A stretch of DNA of 41,190 nucleotides, taken from NCBI GenBank assembly GCA_020725195.1, contig DYFL01000021.1, forward strand, positions 1-41,190, written 5' to 3'. The position numbers and the translations under genes were made by a program. This DNA comes from Hydrogenophilus sp. GTDB taxonomy: Bacteria; Pseudomonadota; Gammaproteobacteria; Burkholderiales; Thiobacillaceae. This document shows, piece by piece, positions 9,016 to 17,250 of the stretch; position 1 is the first letter of the stretch; every line of letters begins with the position of its first letter. The notes under the pieces were generated by a model. That model was not told the DNA's origin and ran no database searches. It saw nothing but the letters and a program-made list of their open reading frames with translations.

Positions 9016-9894
9016 ATGGCGGTTTCGGGTGTGGCGATCGCAGGCGTGTTCATGGCGGCCCTAGGCGGGCTGCTCGCCTGGCTGCTGGCCGTCGCCAACA
9101 AGCGCCTCTACGTCTACGAGGACCCCCGCATCGACGAGGTCGAGGCCCTCCTGCCCAAGTCCAACTGCGGCGCCTGCGGCACGGCCGGCTGCCGCAACTT
9201 CGCCGAGTGCGTGGTGGCCGGCTCGATCGAGCCCGCCCGCTGCACCGTCAACGCCCCCGGGATGAACGCCTACATCGCGGAGTTCCTGGGCGTGGACCTG
9301 GGCGACGCCGAGAAGCGGGTGGCGCGGCTCGCCTGCGGCGGCGGCCGCCACGTCGCCTGGCTGCGGGCCCACTACGAGGGCCTGGGCACCTGCCGCGCGG
9401 CCGCCACGGTGGGCGGCGGGCCCAAGGCCTGCGCCTGGGGCTGCCTGGGCCTGGGCGACTGCGAGACCGTGTGCGCCTTCGACGCCATCGCCATGAATCC
9501 GTACGGCCTGCCCGTGGTGGATGCGGCCAGGTGCAGCGCCTGCGGCGACTGCGTCGAGGTCTGCCCCAAGGCCCTATTCTCGCTCGAGCCCGTCTCCCGC
9601 AGGCTCTGGGTGGCCTGCAGGAACCGCGCCGACGGCGACTGCGCCGAGGCGGTCTGCGAGGTGGCCTGCACCGCCTGCGGCAAGTGCGTGGCGGACGCCG
9701 CCCCCGGCCTCATGCGGCTCGAGGACAACCTGGCGGTGATCGATTACGGCCGCAACGAGCTGGCCGACCCCGTCGCCATCCAGCGCTGCCCCACCGGGGC
9801 CATCGTCTGGCTGGCCGACGGCCATGTGAGCAAGGGTCCGGCGGCCAAGCGCATCCTGCGCCAGAGGCCGCTGCCGGTGATGAGCGAGGGATAG
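9016..9894 (+). CDS. rnfB: Electron transport complex subunit RnfB, long multi-cluster type
   Basis: A 292-residue protein with an N-terminal membrane helix (about 5-27), then the RnfB 4Fe-4S domain with Cys51, Cys54, Cys59 in NCGACGTAGC. Two ferredoxin-type motifs follow: CAWGCLGLGDCETVC and CSACGDCVEVCP. A further CTACGKC block lies near the C-terminus. It is far longer than the about 190-aa RnfB of E. coli and resembles the longer RnfB of strict anaerobes. It should accept electrons from ferredoxin and pass them to RnfC or the membrane part. It is the first gene of the operon and is followed 57 nt later by the PFOR gene, an obvious ferredoxin reductant. Confidence 0.93.
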   Translation: MAVSGVAIAGVFMAALGGLLAWLLAVANKRLYVYEDPRIDEVEALLPKSNCGACGTAGCRNFAECVVAGSIEPARCTVNAPGMNAYIAEFLGVDLGDAEKRVARLACGGGRHVAWLRAHYEGLGTCRAAATVGGGPKACAWGCLGLGDCETVCAFDAIAMNPYGLPVVDAARCSACGDCVEVCPKALFSLEPVSRRLWVACRNRADGDCAEAVCEVACTACGKCVADAAPGLMRLEDNLAVIDYGRNELADPVAIQRCPTGAIVWLADGHVSKGPAAKRILRQRPLPVMSEG

Positions 9895-9951
9895 ACCGGT
9901 GAACTAGGCACGCGGCGGCTTGGAGGCCGCCTGGGTTGAGGGGGAAGGACG

Positions 9952-12900
9952 ATGATCAGGAAGCTCTTCGAGATGGGCGCGCACGAGGCTGGCGGTGCGG
10001 CCAAGACGGCCAAGGCGCCGAAGTATCCGGGCGTGCGCGATGCCATCGACGGCAACACCGCCGTGATCCTGGTGGAACGCGAGGCCTCCGACGCCGCCGG
10101 GGCGTATCCCATCACCCCCTCCACCCAGATGGGCGAGTACTGGGCCGAGGCCGCCGCCGCCGGGCACGTGAACAACTCCGGACGCCCCTTGATCTTCGTC
10201 GAGCCCGAGAGCGAGCATGCCGCCGCCGGCGTGACCGCCGGCATGGCCATGACCGGCCTCAGGGCCACCAACTTCTCCTCGGCCCAGGGCATCGCCTTCA
10301 TGCACGAGTCGCTCTACGCGGCCGTGGGCAAGCGCCTGCCCTATGTCCTCAACATGGGCTGCCGGGCCATCACCAAGGCCACCCTCAACGTCCACTGCGG
10401 CCACGACGACTACCATTGCGTCGACGACACCGGCTTCATCCAGATGTTCGCCCGCAACGCCCAGGCGGCGGCGGACCTCAACATGATCGCGCGCAAGACC
10501 GCCGAGCTCTCGCTCACCCCGGCGATCATGGGCATGGACGGCTTCCTCACCACGCACCTCGTGGAGCCCGTGCTGGTGCCCGAGAAGGCGCTGGTGGCCG
10601 AGTACCTGGGCCGGCCCGACGACATCATCGACACCCCCACGCCGGCGCAGGCGATGATCTACGGCCCGAGGCGCCGCCGCGTGCCGGCCATCTGGGACGT
10701 CGACTCCCCCGTGGTCTCCGGGGCCATCGGCAACCAGGACGCCTACATGCCCGCGGTGGCCGCCCAGCGCCCCTATTTCTTCCAGCACATCCCCGCGCTC
10801 GCCGACCGCTGCATGGACGAGTTCTTCGAGCTCACCGGCCGGCGCTACCAGCGCATCGAGACCTACCGCTGCGAGGACGCCGACTACCTCATCCTGGGCC
10901 AGGGCTCCATGTGCGTGCAGGCCGAGGCCGTCGCCGACTGGCTGCGCGAGCGGCGCGGCCTCAAGGTCGGCGTGGTGCACCTGACCGTGTTCCGGCCCTT
11001 CCCGGGCGACCTCCTGGGCCACGCCCTCAAGGGCAAGAAGGGGGTGGCGGTGCTGGAGCGCACCGATCAGCCGCTCTCCGAGGACCTGCCGCTGATGCGC
11101 GAGGTGCGGGCGACGGTCAGCAAATGTTTAGAGAATGGCGCTGGAGGCGAGGGGACGCAGCCCTATCCGGGCTACGCCGCCTACGCCTCGGCCAAGGACA
11201 TGCCGCGCCTCTATTCCGGCTGCTACGGCCTGGGCTCGCGCGACCTGCAGCCCGAGGGCCTGGTCGCCGCCGTGGAGAACATGCTGCCGGGCGGCGGCCA
11301 GCGCACCTTCTTCTACCTCTCCGTCGAGTTCATGCGGGACCCGCCCGCCAACCCCAAGCAGGAGCTGCACCAGCAGCGGCTCCTGGAGGCCTATCCGCGG
11401 ATCCGCGAGCTGGCCCTGCGCGGCACCGAGAACCCCAACCTGCTGCCCGCCAGGTCCATCGCCGTGCGCATGCACTCCGTGGGCGGCTGGGGCGCGGTGA
11501 CCACGGGCAAGAATCTGGCGATGACCCTGTTCGAGCTGCTGGGCTGGGACATCAAGGCCAATCCCAAGTACGGCTCCGAGAAGAAGGGCATGCCGACCAC
11601 CTACTACCTGTCGGCCGCCCCGGAACCCATCCGGATCAACTGCGAATACCACCACGTGGACGTCGTGCTCTCGCCCGACCCCTCGGTGTTCTCCCACACC
11701 AACGCGGTGTCCGGCCTCTCGAAGGGCGGGGTGTTCATCATCCAGAGCAACCTCGCGAGCCCCGAGGCCGTCTGGGCCTCCTTCCCGCAGCACGCGCAGA
11801 AGTACGTCGCCGAGCACGGCATCCGCGTGTTCTATCTCGACGCCTTCCAGATCGCCCGCGACGAGGCCTCCAACCCCGACCTGCAGCTCCGGATGCAGGG
11901 CAACGCCTTCCAGGGCGCCTTCTTCCACGCCTCCGACGTGAAGGAGCGCGCCGGCCTCGGCGAGGAGCCCCTGTTCCGCGCCATCGAGAACCAGCTCCAG
12001 GCCAAGTTCGGCGCCAAGGGCAAGCGGGTGGTCGAGGACAACCTGCGCGTGGTCAAGCGCGGCTACCAGGAGCTCGTCGAGATCCCCGCCGCCGTGATGA
12101 AGGTGGGTGCGAAGCCCGGCGCGGCGCGCCAGGCGGCGGCCCTGCCCGTCATGCTCAAGCGCCTGCCCGAGGGCGACGGCGGCGTGGCCGACATCCACCG
12201 CTTCTGGGAGCAGACCGGCAACTTCTACGCCTCCGGCCAGGGCGCGGACAACCTGGCCGACCCCTTCATGGGCCTGTCGCTCATCCCCGCGGTGAGCGGT
12301 GTCTTCCGCGACATGACCCAGATCCGCTTCGAGCATCCCGTCTGGCTCGCGGAGAAGTGCACCGCCTGCGGCGACTGCTACACGGTCTGCCCCGACTCGG
12401 CCATCCCGGGCCTGGTGAGCGACATCGGCGACGTGCTCGACGCGGCCGTGCGCCGCATCGAGATGGGCGGACGTCCCACGCGCTTCCTGCGGCGCGCGGT
12501 GCGCAGCATCGAGAAGCGGCTGCGCGGCAAGCTCGAGCGCGACGGCCTCGACGTGCGGCAGCTCCTGCACCACGCCATCTACGAGACCCTGGCCGACGAC
12601 CCCACCCACGGCGAGAGCCGCGAGTCCCTGGAGGAGGAGTTCAACCTCCTCAGGAACGCCCTGGGCGAGTTCAAGTTCGCCACCACCAAGCCCTACTGGA
12701 CGCTGCGCGAGAAGAAGCAGAAGGGCGGCGGCGGCCTCTTCTCCATCACCATCAACCCCTACACCTGCAAGGGATGCAACCTCTGCGTCGAGGTCTGCGC
12801 GGACGACGCCCTCAAGATGGTCACCCAGACCGCGGAGAGCATCGATAAGTTGAGGGAGGACTGGCGCTTCTGGCTCGACCTGCCCAGCACGCCGCGGAAG

Positions 12901-14895
12901 TACAGCCGCATCGAGAGCCTCGACGAGAAGATCGGCGCCCTGGAGACGCTGCTCCTCGACAAGCGCAACTACGGCTCCATGAACTGCGGCGACGGGGCGT
13001 GTCTCGGCTGCGGCGAAAAGACCGCCATCCACCTCTTCACCGCCACGGTCACCGCCCTCATGCAGCCGCGGGTGCAGGCCTTCGTCGAGGAGCTCGACGG
13101 CCTCATCGACCGCCTGGAGCACCACATCCGCATGAAGGTGACCGAGAGCGTGGACTTCGGCGACAGCGCCGCCCTGCTCGAGGCGGTGGAGGCCCACCGG
13201 GGCGAGGAGCTGACCCTCGCCAACCTCTCCGCCCACCTGATGGAGCAGCACCGCATGGCGCGGCCCATCGACCCGCAGTGGCTGCGCTGGGCGACGCAAC
13301 TCCTCGAGAAGCTCAAGGACCTGCGCTGGCGCTACGCGGAAGGCCCCACGAAGCGCGGTCGTGCCGAGATGGGCATCGTCAACGCCACGGGCTGCACCTC
13401 GGTCTGGGGCTCGACCTTCCCCTACAGCCCCTATCCCTTCCCCTGGGCCTCGCACCTCTTCCAGGACGCCCCCTCGGTGGCCATGGGCCTCTTCGAGGGC
13501 CACATGGCCAAGATGGCCGACGGCTTCAAGGCCGTGCGCCAGGCCAGGATCGAGCTGGAAGGCGGCTACCGCGCCGACGAGCACGACGCCTTCTTCACCC
13601 GCTTCAACTGGGAGCGGTTCAGCGACGCGGAATGGAAGCTCTGCCCGCCCGTGGTGGCCGTGGGCGGCGACGGCGCCATGTACGACATCGGCTTCCAGAA
13701 CCTCTCGCGCGCCCTGATGAGCGGCAAGCCGGTGAAGATCATGGTGGTCGACACCCAGGTCTACTCCAACACCGGCGGCCAGGCGGCCACCTCCACCTTC
13801 CTCGGCCAGGTCGCCGACATGACGCCCTACGGCGCGGCCGTCCGCGGCAAGCAGGAGATCCGCAAGGAGATCTCCCTCATCGGCATGGCGCACCGCACCA
13901 GCTACATCCTGCAGGGCGCCATCTCCAGCCCCACCCACCTCATCGAGGGCTACATCGAGGGCCTGAACAGCCGCCGCCCGGCCATGTTCAACATCTACTC
14001 GGTGTGCCCGGTGGAGCACGGCGTGGGCGACGACACCTCGGTGGCCCAGTCCAAGCTGGCCGTGGAGTCGCGCGCCTATCCGCTGTTCAAGTTCGACCCC
14101 GACCTGGGCGAGACCTTCAGTGAGTGCGTGAGCCTGGAGGGCAACCCGGAGCCGGAGGCCGACTGGCCGGAGTACACCCTGGACTACCGCGACGACGAGG
14201 GCGAGGAGGCGAAGCTCACCGTGCCCATGACCTTCGCCGACTTCGCCCTGACCGAGCGGCGCTTCGCCAAGCAGTTCCGCAAGGCCCCGCCGGAGACCTG
14301 GAACGAGGACATGCTGCCGCTGGCCGAATTCCTCGACCTGGCCGCCGACGAGCGCGAGGGCCGCTTCCCCTACATCTGGGCGGTGGACAAGAAGGACCGG
14401 CTCATGCGCGTGCTGGTCTCCGAGGACATGGTCCGCGCCGCCGAGGAGCGCCGCCAGTTCTGGCGCCAGCTGAGGGGCGTGGCCGGCCTGGACCGCCCCG
14501 CCGTGGACGCGCAGGCCATCGCCGAGCGCGCCCGCGCCGACCTGCTCGCCAAGCTCACCGCCAGCCTGGCCGCCTTCGGCACCGGCCTGCCCGCCGACGC
14601 CCACGCCGCGGCCCCGGCCGCGCGCCCCGCGGTGGCGGCCGACGGCTACGAGCCGGTCTGGGTGGAGACCCCCGAGTGCACCGCCTGCGACGAGTGCACC
14701 AACCTCGCCGCCAAGACCTTCGCCTACAACGCCCAGAAGCAGGTCGAGGTGATCGATCCGCAGGGCAACCGCTACGCGGACCTGGTCAAGGCGGCGGAGA
14801 AGTGCACCGCGGGCTGCCTGCACCCGGGCACGCCCTGGAACCTGAACGAGCCGGGCATCGAGAAGCTGATCGCCCGGGCGGCGAAGTACAACTGA
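9952..14895 (+). CDS. nifJ: Giant pyruvate:ferredoxin (flavodoxin) oxidoreductase
   Basis: A 1647-residue single-chain 2-oxoacid:ferredoxin oxidoreductase; ordinary NifJ/PFOR is about 1170-1200. Domain order is canonical: N-terminal domain I (GAYPITPSTQMGE), domain II, the gamma-type domain III (MHSVGGWGAVTTGKNLA, about 504-520), ferredoxin domain, then TPP domain (GDGAMYDIGFQN near 1240; VDTQVYSNTGGQ). Clusters: CTACGDCYTVC at 803, CKGCNLCVEVC at 939, and the proximal-cluster motif CGDGACLGC at 1012. Extra material sits between the two ferredoxin motifs (about 120 aa), after the proximal-cluster motif (about 100 aa), and as a C-terminal extension ending in CTACDEC (1576) plus CTAGC. It decarboxylates pyruvate to acetyl-CoA with reduction of ferredoxin, or the reverse. 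The start has a GGAAGGA ribosome site. Lying inside the rnf operon, it probably feeds Rnf. Confidence 0.93.
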   Translation: MIRKLFEMGAHEAGGAAKTAKAPKYPGVRDAIDGNTAVILVEREASDAAGAYPITPSTQMGEYWAEAAAAGHVNNSGRPLIFVEPESEHAAAGVTAGMAMTGLRATNFSSAQGIAFMHESLYAAVGKRLPYVLNMGCRAITKATLNVHCGHDDYHCVDDTGFIQMFARNAQAAADLNMIARKTAELSLTPAIMGMDGFLTTHLVEPVLVPEKALVAEYLGRPDDIIDTPTPAQAMIYGPRRRRVPAIWDVDSPVVSGAIGNQDAYMPAVAAQRPYFFQHIPALADRCMDEFFELTGRRYQRIETYRCEDADYLILGQGSMCVQAEAVADWLRERRGLKVGVVHLTVFRPFPGDLLGHALKGKKGVAVLERTDQPLSEDLPLMREVRATVSKCLENGAGGEGTQPYPGYAAYASAKDMPRLYSGCYGLGSRDLQPEGLVAAVENMLPGGGQRTFFYLSVEFMRDPPANPKQELHQQRLLEAYPRIRELALRGTENPNLLPARSIAVRMHSVGGWGAVTTGKNLAMTLFELLGWDIKANPKYGSEKKGMPTTYYLSAAPEPIRINCEYHHVDVVLSPDPSVFSHTNAVSGLSKGGVFIIQSNLASPEAVWASFPQHAQKYVAEHGIRVFYLDAFQIARDEASNPDLQLRMQGNAFQGAFFHASDVKERAGLGEEPLFRAIENQLQAKFGAKGKRVVEDNLRVVKRGYQELVEIPAAVMKVGAKPGAARQAAALPVMLKRLPEGDGGVADIHRFWEQTGNFYASGQGADNLADPFMGLSLIPAVSGVFRDMTQIRFEHPVWLAEKCTACGDCYTVCPDSAIPGLVSDIGDVLDAAVRRIEMGGRPTRFLRRAVRSIEKRLRGKLERDGLDVRQLLHHAIYETLADDPTHGESRESLEEEFNLLRNALGEFKFATTKPYWTLREKKQKGGGGLFSITINPYTCKGCNLCVEVCADDALKMVTQTAESIDKLREDWRFWLDLPSTPRKYSRIESLDEKIGALETLLLDKRNYGSMNCGDGACLGCGEKTAIHLFTATVTALMQPRVQAFVEELDGLIDRLEHHIRMKVTESVDFGDSAALLEAVEAHRGEELTLANLSAHLMEQHRMARPIDPQWLRWATQLLEKLKDLRWRYAEGPTKRGRAEMGIVNATGCTSVWGSTFPYSPYPFPWASHLFQDAPSVAMGLFEGHMAKMADGFKAVRQARIELEGGYRADEHDAFFTRFNWERFSDAEWKLCPPVVAVGGDGAMYDIGFQNLSRALMSGKPVKIMVVDTQVYSNTGGQAATSTFLGQVADMTPYGAAVRGKQEIRKEISLIGMAHRTSYILQGAISSPTHLIEGYIEGLNSRRPAMFNIYSVCPVEHGVGDDTSVAQSKLAVESRAYPLFKFDPDLGETFSECVSLEGNPEPEADWPEYTLDYRDDEGEEAKLTVPMTFADFALTERRFAKQFRKAPPETWNEDMLPLAEFLDLAADEREGRFPYIWAVDKKDRLMRVLVSEDMVRAAEERRQFWRQLRGVAGLDRPAVDAQAIAERARADLLAKLTASLAAFGTGLPADAHAAAPAARPAVAADGYEPVWVETPECTACDECTNLAAKTFAYNAQKQVEVIDPQGNRYADLVKAAEKCTAGCLHPGTPWNLNEPGIEKLIARAAKYN

Positions 14896-14902
14896 GGACA
14901 CT

Positions 14903-15005
14903 CGGGAAACGGGAAATGGGAAACGGGAAACGGGAAACGCGAAACCCAACCCCCGCTTCGGAGCGGTGGTTTGAGCGTTTCCCGTTTCCCGTTTCCCTTT
15001 TCCCG
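14903..15005 (+). repeat. Heptamer repeat array R3 (PFOR/rnfC gap)
   Basis: Six GGGAAAC-like units (with GGGAAAT and GCGAAAC variants) occupy 14903-14945. A core with a CCGCTTCGGAGCGG hairpin follows, and TTTCCC units fill 14975-15005. The array begins seven bases after the PFOR stop. The only in-frame ATG upstream of the conserved RnfC sequence (14916) lies inside a GGGAAAT unit of this array. Confidence 0.93.
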
Positions 15006-16382
15006 CATTCGAGTTTCCGCCCCCAGACATTCGACCGCGGGGTCCATCCCGCGGGCTGCAAGAGCACTGCCGGTACGCCGATCCGTCGGTTGCCGTATGC
15101 GCCGCGCCTCCTCCTCCCCCTCGCGCAGCACATCGGCAAGCCGGCGGTGCCCCTCGTGCGCCCCGGCCAGGAGGTCGTCCGCGGCCAACCCATCGCCCGC
15201 GCCGACGGTTTCATGTCGGTGCCCCTGCACGCCCCGGCCACCGGGGTGGTGGAGGCCGTCGAGCTGCGCCCCAGCGCGCGCGGCCCCTGGACCGAGACCA
15301 TCGTGCTGCGGGTCTTTGAGGCCGCCACCCAGGAGGTGCTCTGGGCCGAGCCCAGGGACATGGACGAGCTCACCCCCTCCGGCATCGTCCGCGCCGTGCA
15401 GGACACCGGCATGGTGGGCCTGGGCGGCGCCGCCTTCCCCAGCCACGCGAAGCTGACCGTGCCCAAGGACAAGCCCATCCACACCCTGGTGGTGAACGGC
15501 TGCGAGTGCGAGCCCTACCTCACCTGCGACCACCGCCTGATGCTGGAGCTCACCGACGACCTCGTCCGCGGCATCGGCTACGCCCTGCGGGCCGTGGGCG
15601 CCGAGCGCGCCGTCATCGGCGTGGAGGACAACAAGCTCGACGCCGTCGCGGCGATCCGGTCCCGGCTGCCGGCCGGCGGCGCGGTCACCGTGCAGGCCGT
15701 GCCGACCAAGTACCCCCAGGGCGCGGAGAAGATGCTCATCAAGTCGCTCCTGGGCCTGGAGGTCCCCGCAGGGGGCCTGCCGTCTCAATTGGGGGTGGTG
15801 GTCAACAACGTCGGCACGCTGGCCATGCTGGGCCGCCTGCTGCCTGCCGGCGAGGGGCTGACCGAGCGCGTGGTCACCCTGACCGGCCCCGGCATCCGGC
15901 GCCCGGGCGACTACTGGGTGCCGCTCGGCACCCCCATGCGCTATGTCCTGGAATGGGCCGGCGCCCTCACCCCCGGCCCTTTATGCCCTTCAGGGTGCTC
16001 TCCCGGGGGGAGAGGGGAGTTGGAGGTCATCCTCGGCGGGCCCATGATGGGCCAGGCCGTGGCCTCCCTGGACGTGCCGGTCACCAAGGGTGTCTCCGGC
16101 ATCCTGGTCCTGGAGGCGCGGCAGATCGCCCGGGACGCCCCGCGCCGCAGCTACCCCTGCATCAAGTGCGGCGCGTGCGTGGGCGCCTGCCCCATGGGGC
16201 TCAACCCCGCCATGCTGGGGCTGCTCGCCGCCCGGCGCGAATACGACGCCATGGGCGGCGAATACCACCTGGGCGACTGCTTCGAGTGCGGCTGCTGCAC
16301 CTACGTCTGCCCCTCCGGCATCCCCCTGGTGCAGCAGTTCCGGGTGGCCAAGGGGGTGCTGCGCGAAAGGGCCGCGGCATGA
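14916..16382 (+). CDS. rnfC: Electron transport complex subunit RnfC
   Basis: The NADH-binding peripheral subunit of Rnf. Conserved RnfC sequence begins at FDRGVHPAGCK (15030) and runs through GLGGAAFPSHAKL and VVNGCECEPYLTCDHRLM to two 4Fe-4S motifs, CIKCGACVGACP and CFECGCCTYVCP, near the C-terminus. The start is unresolved. No ATG, GTG or TTG lies in frame just ahead of the conserved part, and the nearest in-frame ATG is 14916, inside repeat R3, which would add about 38 repeat-encoded residues. A second oddity is an in-frame insertion of roughly 18 residues (15964-16019, ALTPGPLCPSGCSPGGRG) just before the conserved LGGPMMG. That DNA matches an intergenic repeat found in the rnfE/rnfA gap. 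Confidence 0.9.
   Translation: MGNGKRETRNPTPASERWFERFPFPVSLFPHSSFRPQTFDRGVHPAGCKSTAGTPIRRLPYAPRLLLPLAQHIGKPAVPLVRPGQEVVRGQPIARADGFMSVPLHAPATGVVEAVELRPSARGPWTETIVLRVFEAATQEVLWAEPRDMDELTPSGIVRAVQDTGMVGLGGAAFPSHAKLTVPKDKPIHTLVVNGCECEPYLTCDHRLMLELTDDLVRGIGYALRAVGAERAVIGVEDNKLDAVAAIRSRLPAGGAVTVQAVPTKYPQGAEKMLIKSLLGLEVPAGGLPSQLGVVVNNVGTLAMLGRLLPAGEGLTERVVTLTGPGIRRPGDYWVPLGTPMRYVLEWAGALTPGPLCPSGCSPGGRGELEVILGGPMMGQAVASLDVPVTKGVSGILVLEARQIARDAPRRSYPCIKCGACVGACPMGLNPAMLGLLAARREYDAMGGEYHLGDCFECGCCTYVCPSGIPLVQQFRVAKGVLRERAAA
15964..16019 (+). repeat. CCCTCACCC/GGGAGAGGGG repeat inside the rnfC frame
   Basis: Starts CCCTCACCCCCGGCCC and ends GGGGGGAGAGGGGAG, the same pattern as the palindromic repeat in the rnfE/rnfA gap (from about 19951). 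It contributes in-frame codons to rnfC rather than lying between genes. Confidence 0.75.
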
Positions 16383-16580
16383 AAACCATGGCCGCCACCC
16401 GTGCCCCTTTGATGAATGCCGTGTCTTCGACAGCCGCCGAGGAGGCAGGCAGACAGCCCTTTTTGTGGGAGCGGCTTCAGCCGCGAAGCCCCTTCCGGCC
16501 TTGCATTCGCGGCTGCCCCAAGGGATGCCCCTTCGGATAGAGCCGCTCCCACGGACGAGGATTCATTTTGGCGGATCGAC
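16383..16580. repeat. REP/BIME pair in the rnfC/orf214 gap
   Basis: 16465-16552 holds two oppositely oriented REP-like units of the GTGGGAGCGGCTTCAGCCGC type. The right unit is interrupted by about 25 bp (CCCCAAGGGATGCCCCTTCG and a few more bases), itself a small hairpin, so one repeat appears nested in another. A cleaner pair of the same family is at 24656-24719. Nothing else recognisable lies in this gap. Confidence 0.85.
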
Positions 16581-17225
16581 ATGCAGCCTGAACTGACCCC
16601 GGAGTTCGTCACCGACGCCCTGGCCGAGTCCATCCTCGACCCCCGCCGGCGCGCCCTCTACGACCTGTGCTTCCAGCACCGGAACCACCTGGACGAGACG
16701 GCCACCGCGGAAAAGCTCAGGCGCATCGTCCGGCTCTATGCCGAGTACGACGGCTGCAGCCTCTCGCCCGAGGCCGAGGCCCGGCGCCTGGGCCGCTCCG
16801 GCGTGGACAGCTGGTTCGGCCTGCTGGCCTCGGCCGAGGCCCTCGATGCCCTGCAGCTGCTGCAGACCCACCGCCGGCTGATGGCGGTCTTCGCCGACCT
16901 GGATGAGGCGGAGGCGCGCTCGCTCGCCTCGAAATACCTGCACTTCCACTTCCCGGAGCTCTTCCCCGTCTACGACGCCGTGGTGGCGCCGGCGGCGGCG
17001 CGCCTGGCGGGAGACGAGTGTCCCGACGAGGATGCCCCGGCCCCCGACCCGGCCTACGCCCGCCATGTCACCTGCTGCCGCCGCGTGACCGAGCAATTGC
17101 GCCCCGAAGTCGGCCGCCGGCTCGGCCCGCGGGAGCTGGACCTTCTGCTGCGGGCCTGGAGCGAGCGGGCGGCGGCCGCGCCGGGCTTGCTCCGCCCCGC
17201 CGCCTTGCCTACCCTGCGGGTCTGA
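16581..17225 (+). CDS. Hypothetical protein between rnfC and rnfD
   Basis: A 214-residue soluble protein of unknown function with no signal peptide or membrane helix. The most distinctive part is SLASKYLHFHFPELFPVYDA (about residues 113-132), an aromatic/His-rich block that looks like a conserved fold signature. The rest is helical and charged, with two cysteines (TCCRR) near residue 158. ATG 16581 starts the protein; the longer upstream frame is repeat sequence. It is co-directional and close to rnfD (25-nt gap), so it should be co-transcribed with rnf. It may be an inserted cargo gene, because BIME repeats flank its 5' side. Confidence 0.7.
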   Translation: MQPELTPEFVTDALAESILDPRRRALYDLCFQHRNHLDETATAEKLRRIVRLYAEYDGCSLSPEAEARRLGRSGVDSWFGLLASAEALDALQLLQTHRRLMAVFADLDEAEARSLASKYLHFHFPELFPVYDAVVAPAAARLAGDECPDEDAPAPDPAYARHVTCCRRVTEQLRPEVGRRLGPRELDLLLRAWSERAAAAPGLLRPAALPTLRV

Positions 17226-17250
17226 GCCTAGACGAAGCCAGAACGCCCGC

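Noticed and set aside
13000-13320. Frameshift or gene fusion artefact to explain the extra length of PFOR
   Set aside because: The frame is continuous, composition is uniform, and inserted segments lie between intact domains in the correct order.
11128-15030. 1300-codon open frame antisense to the PFOR gene
   Set aside because: A GC-rich shadow frame; the sense strand encodes a complete enzyme with all motifs.
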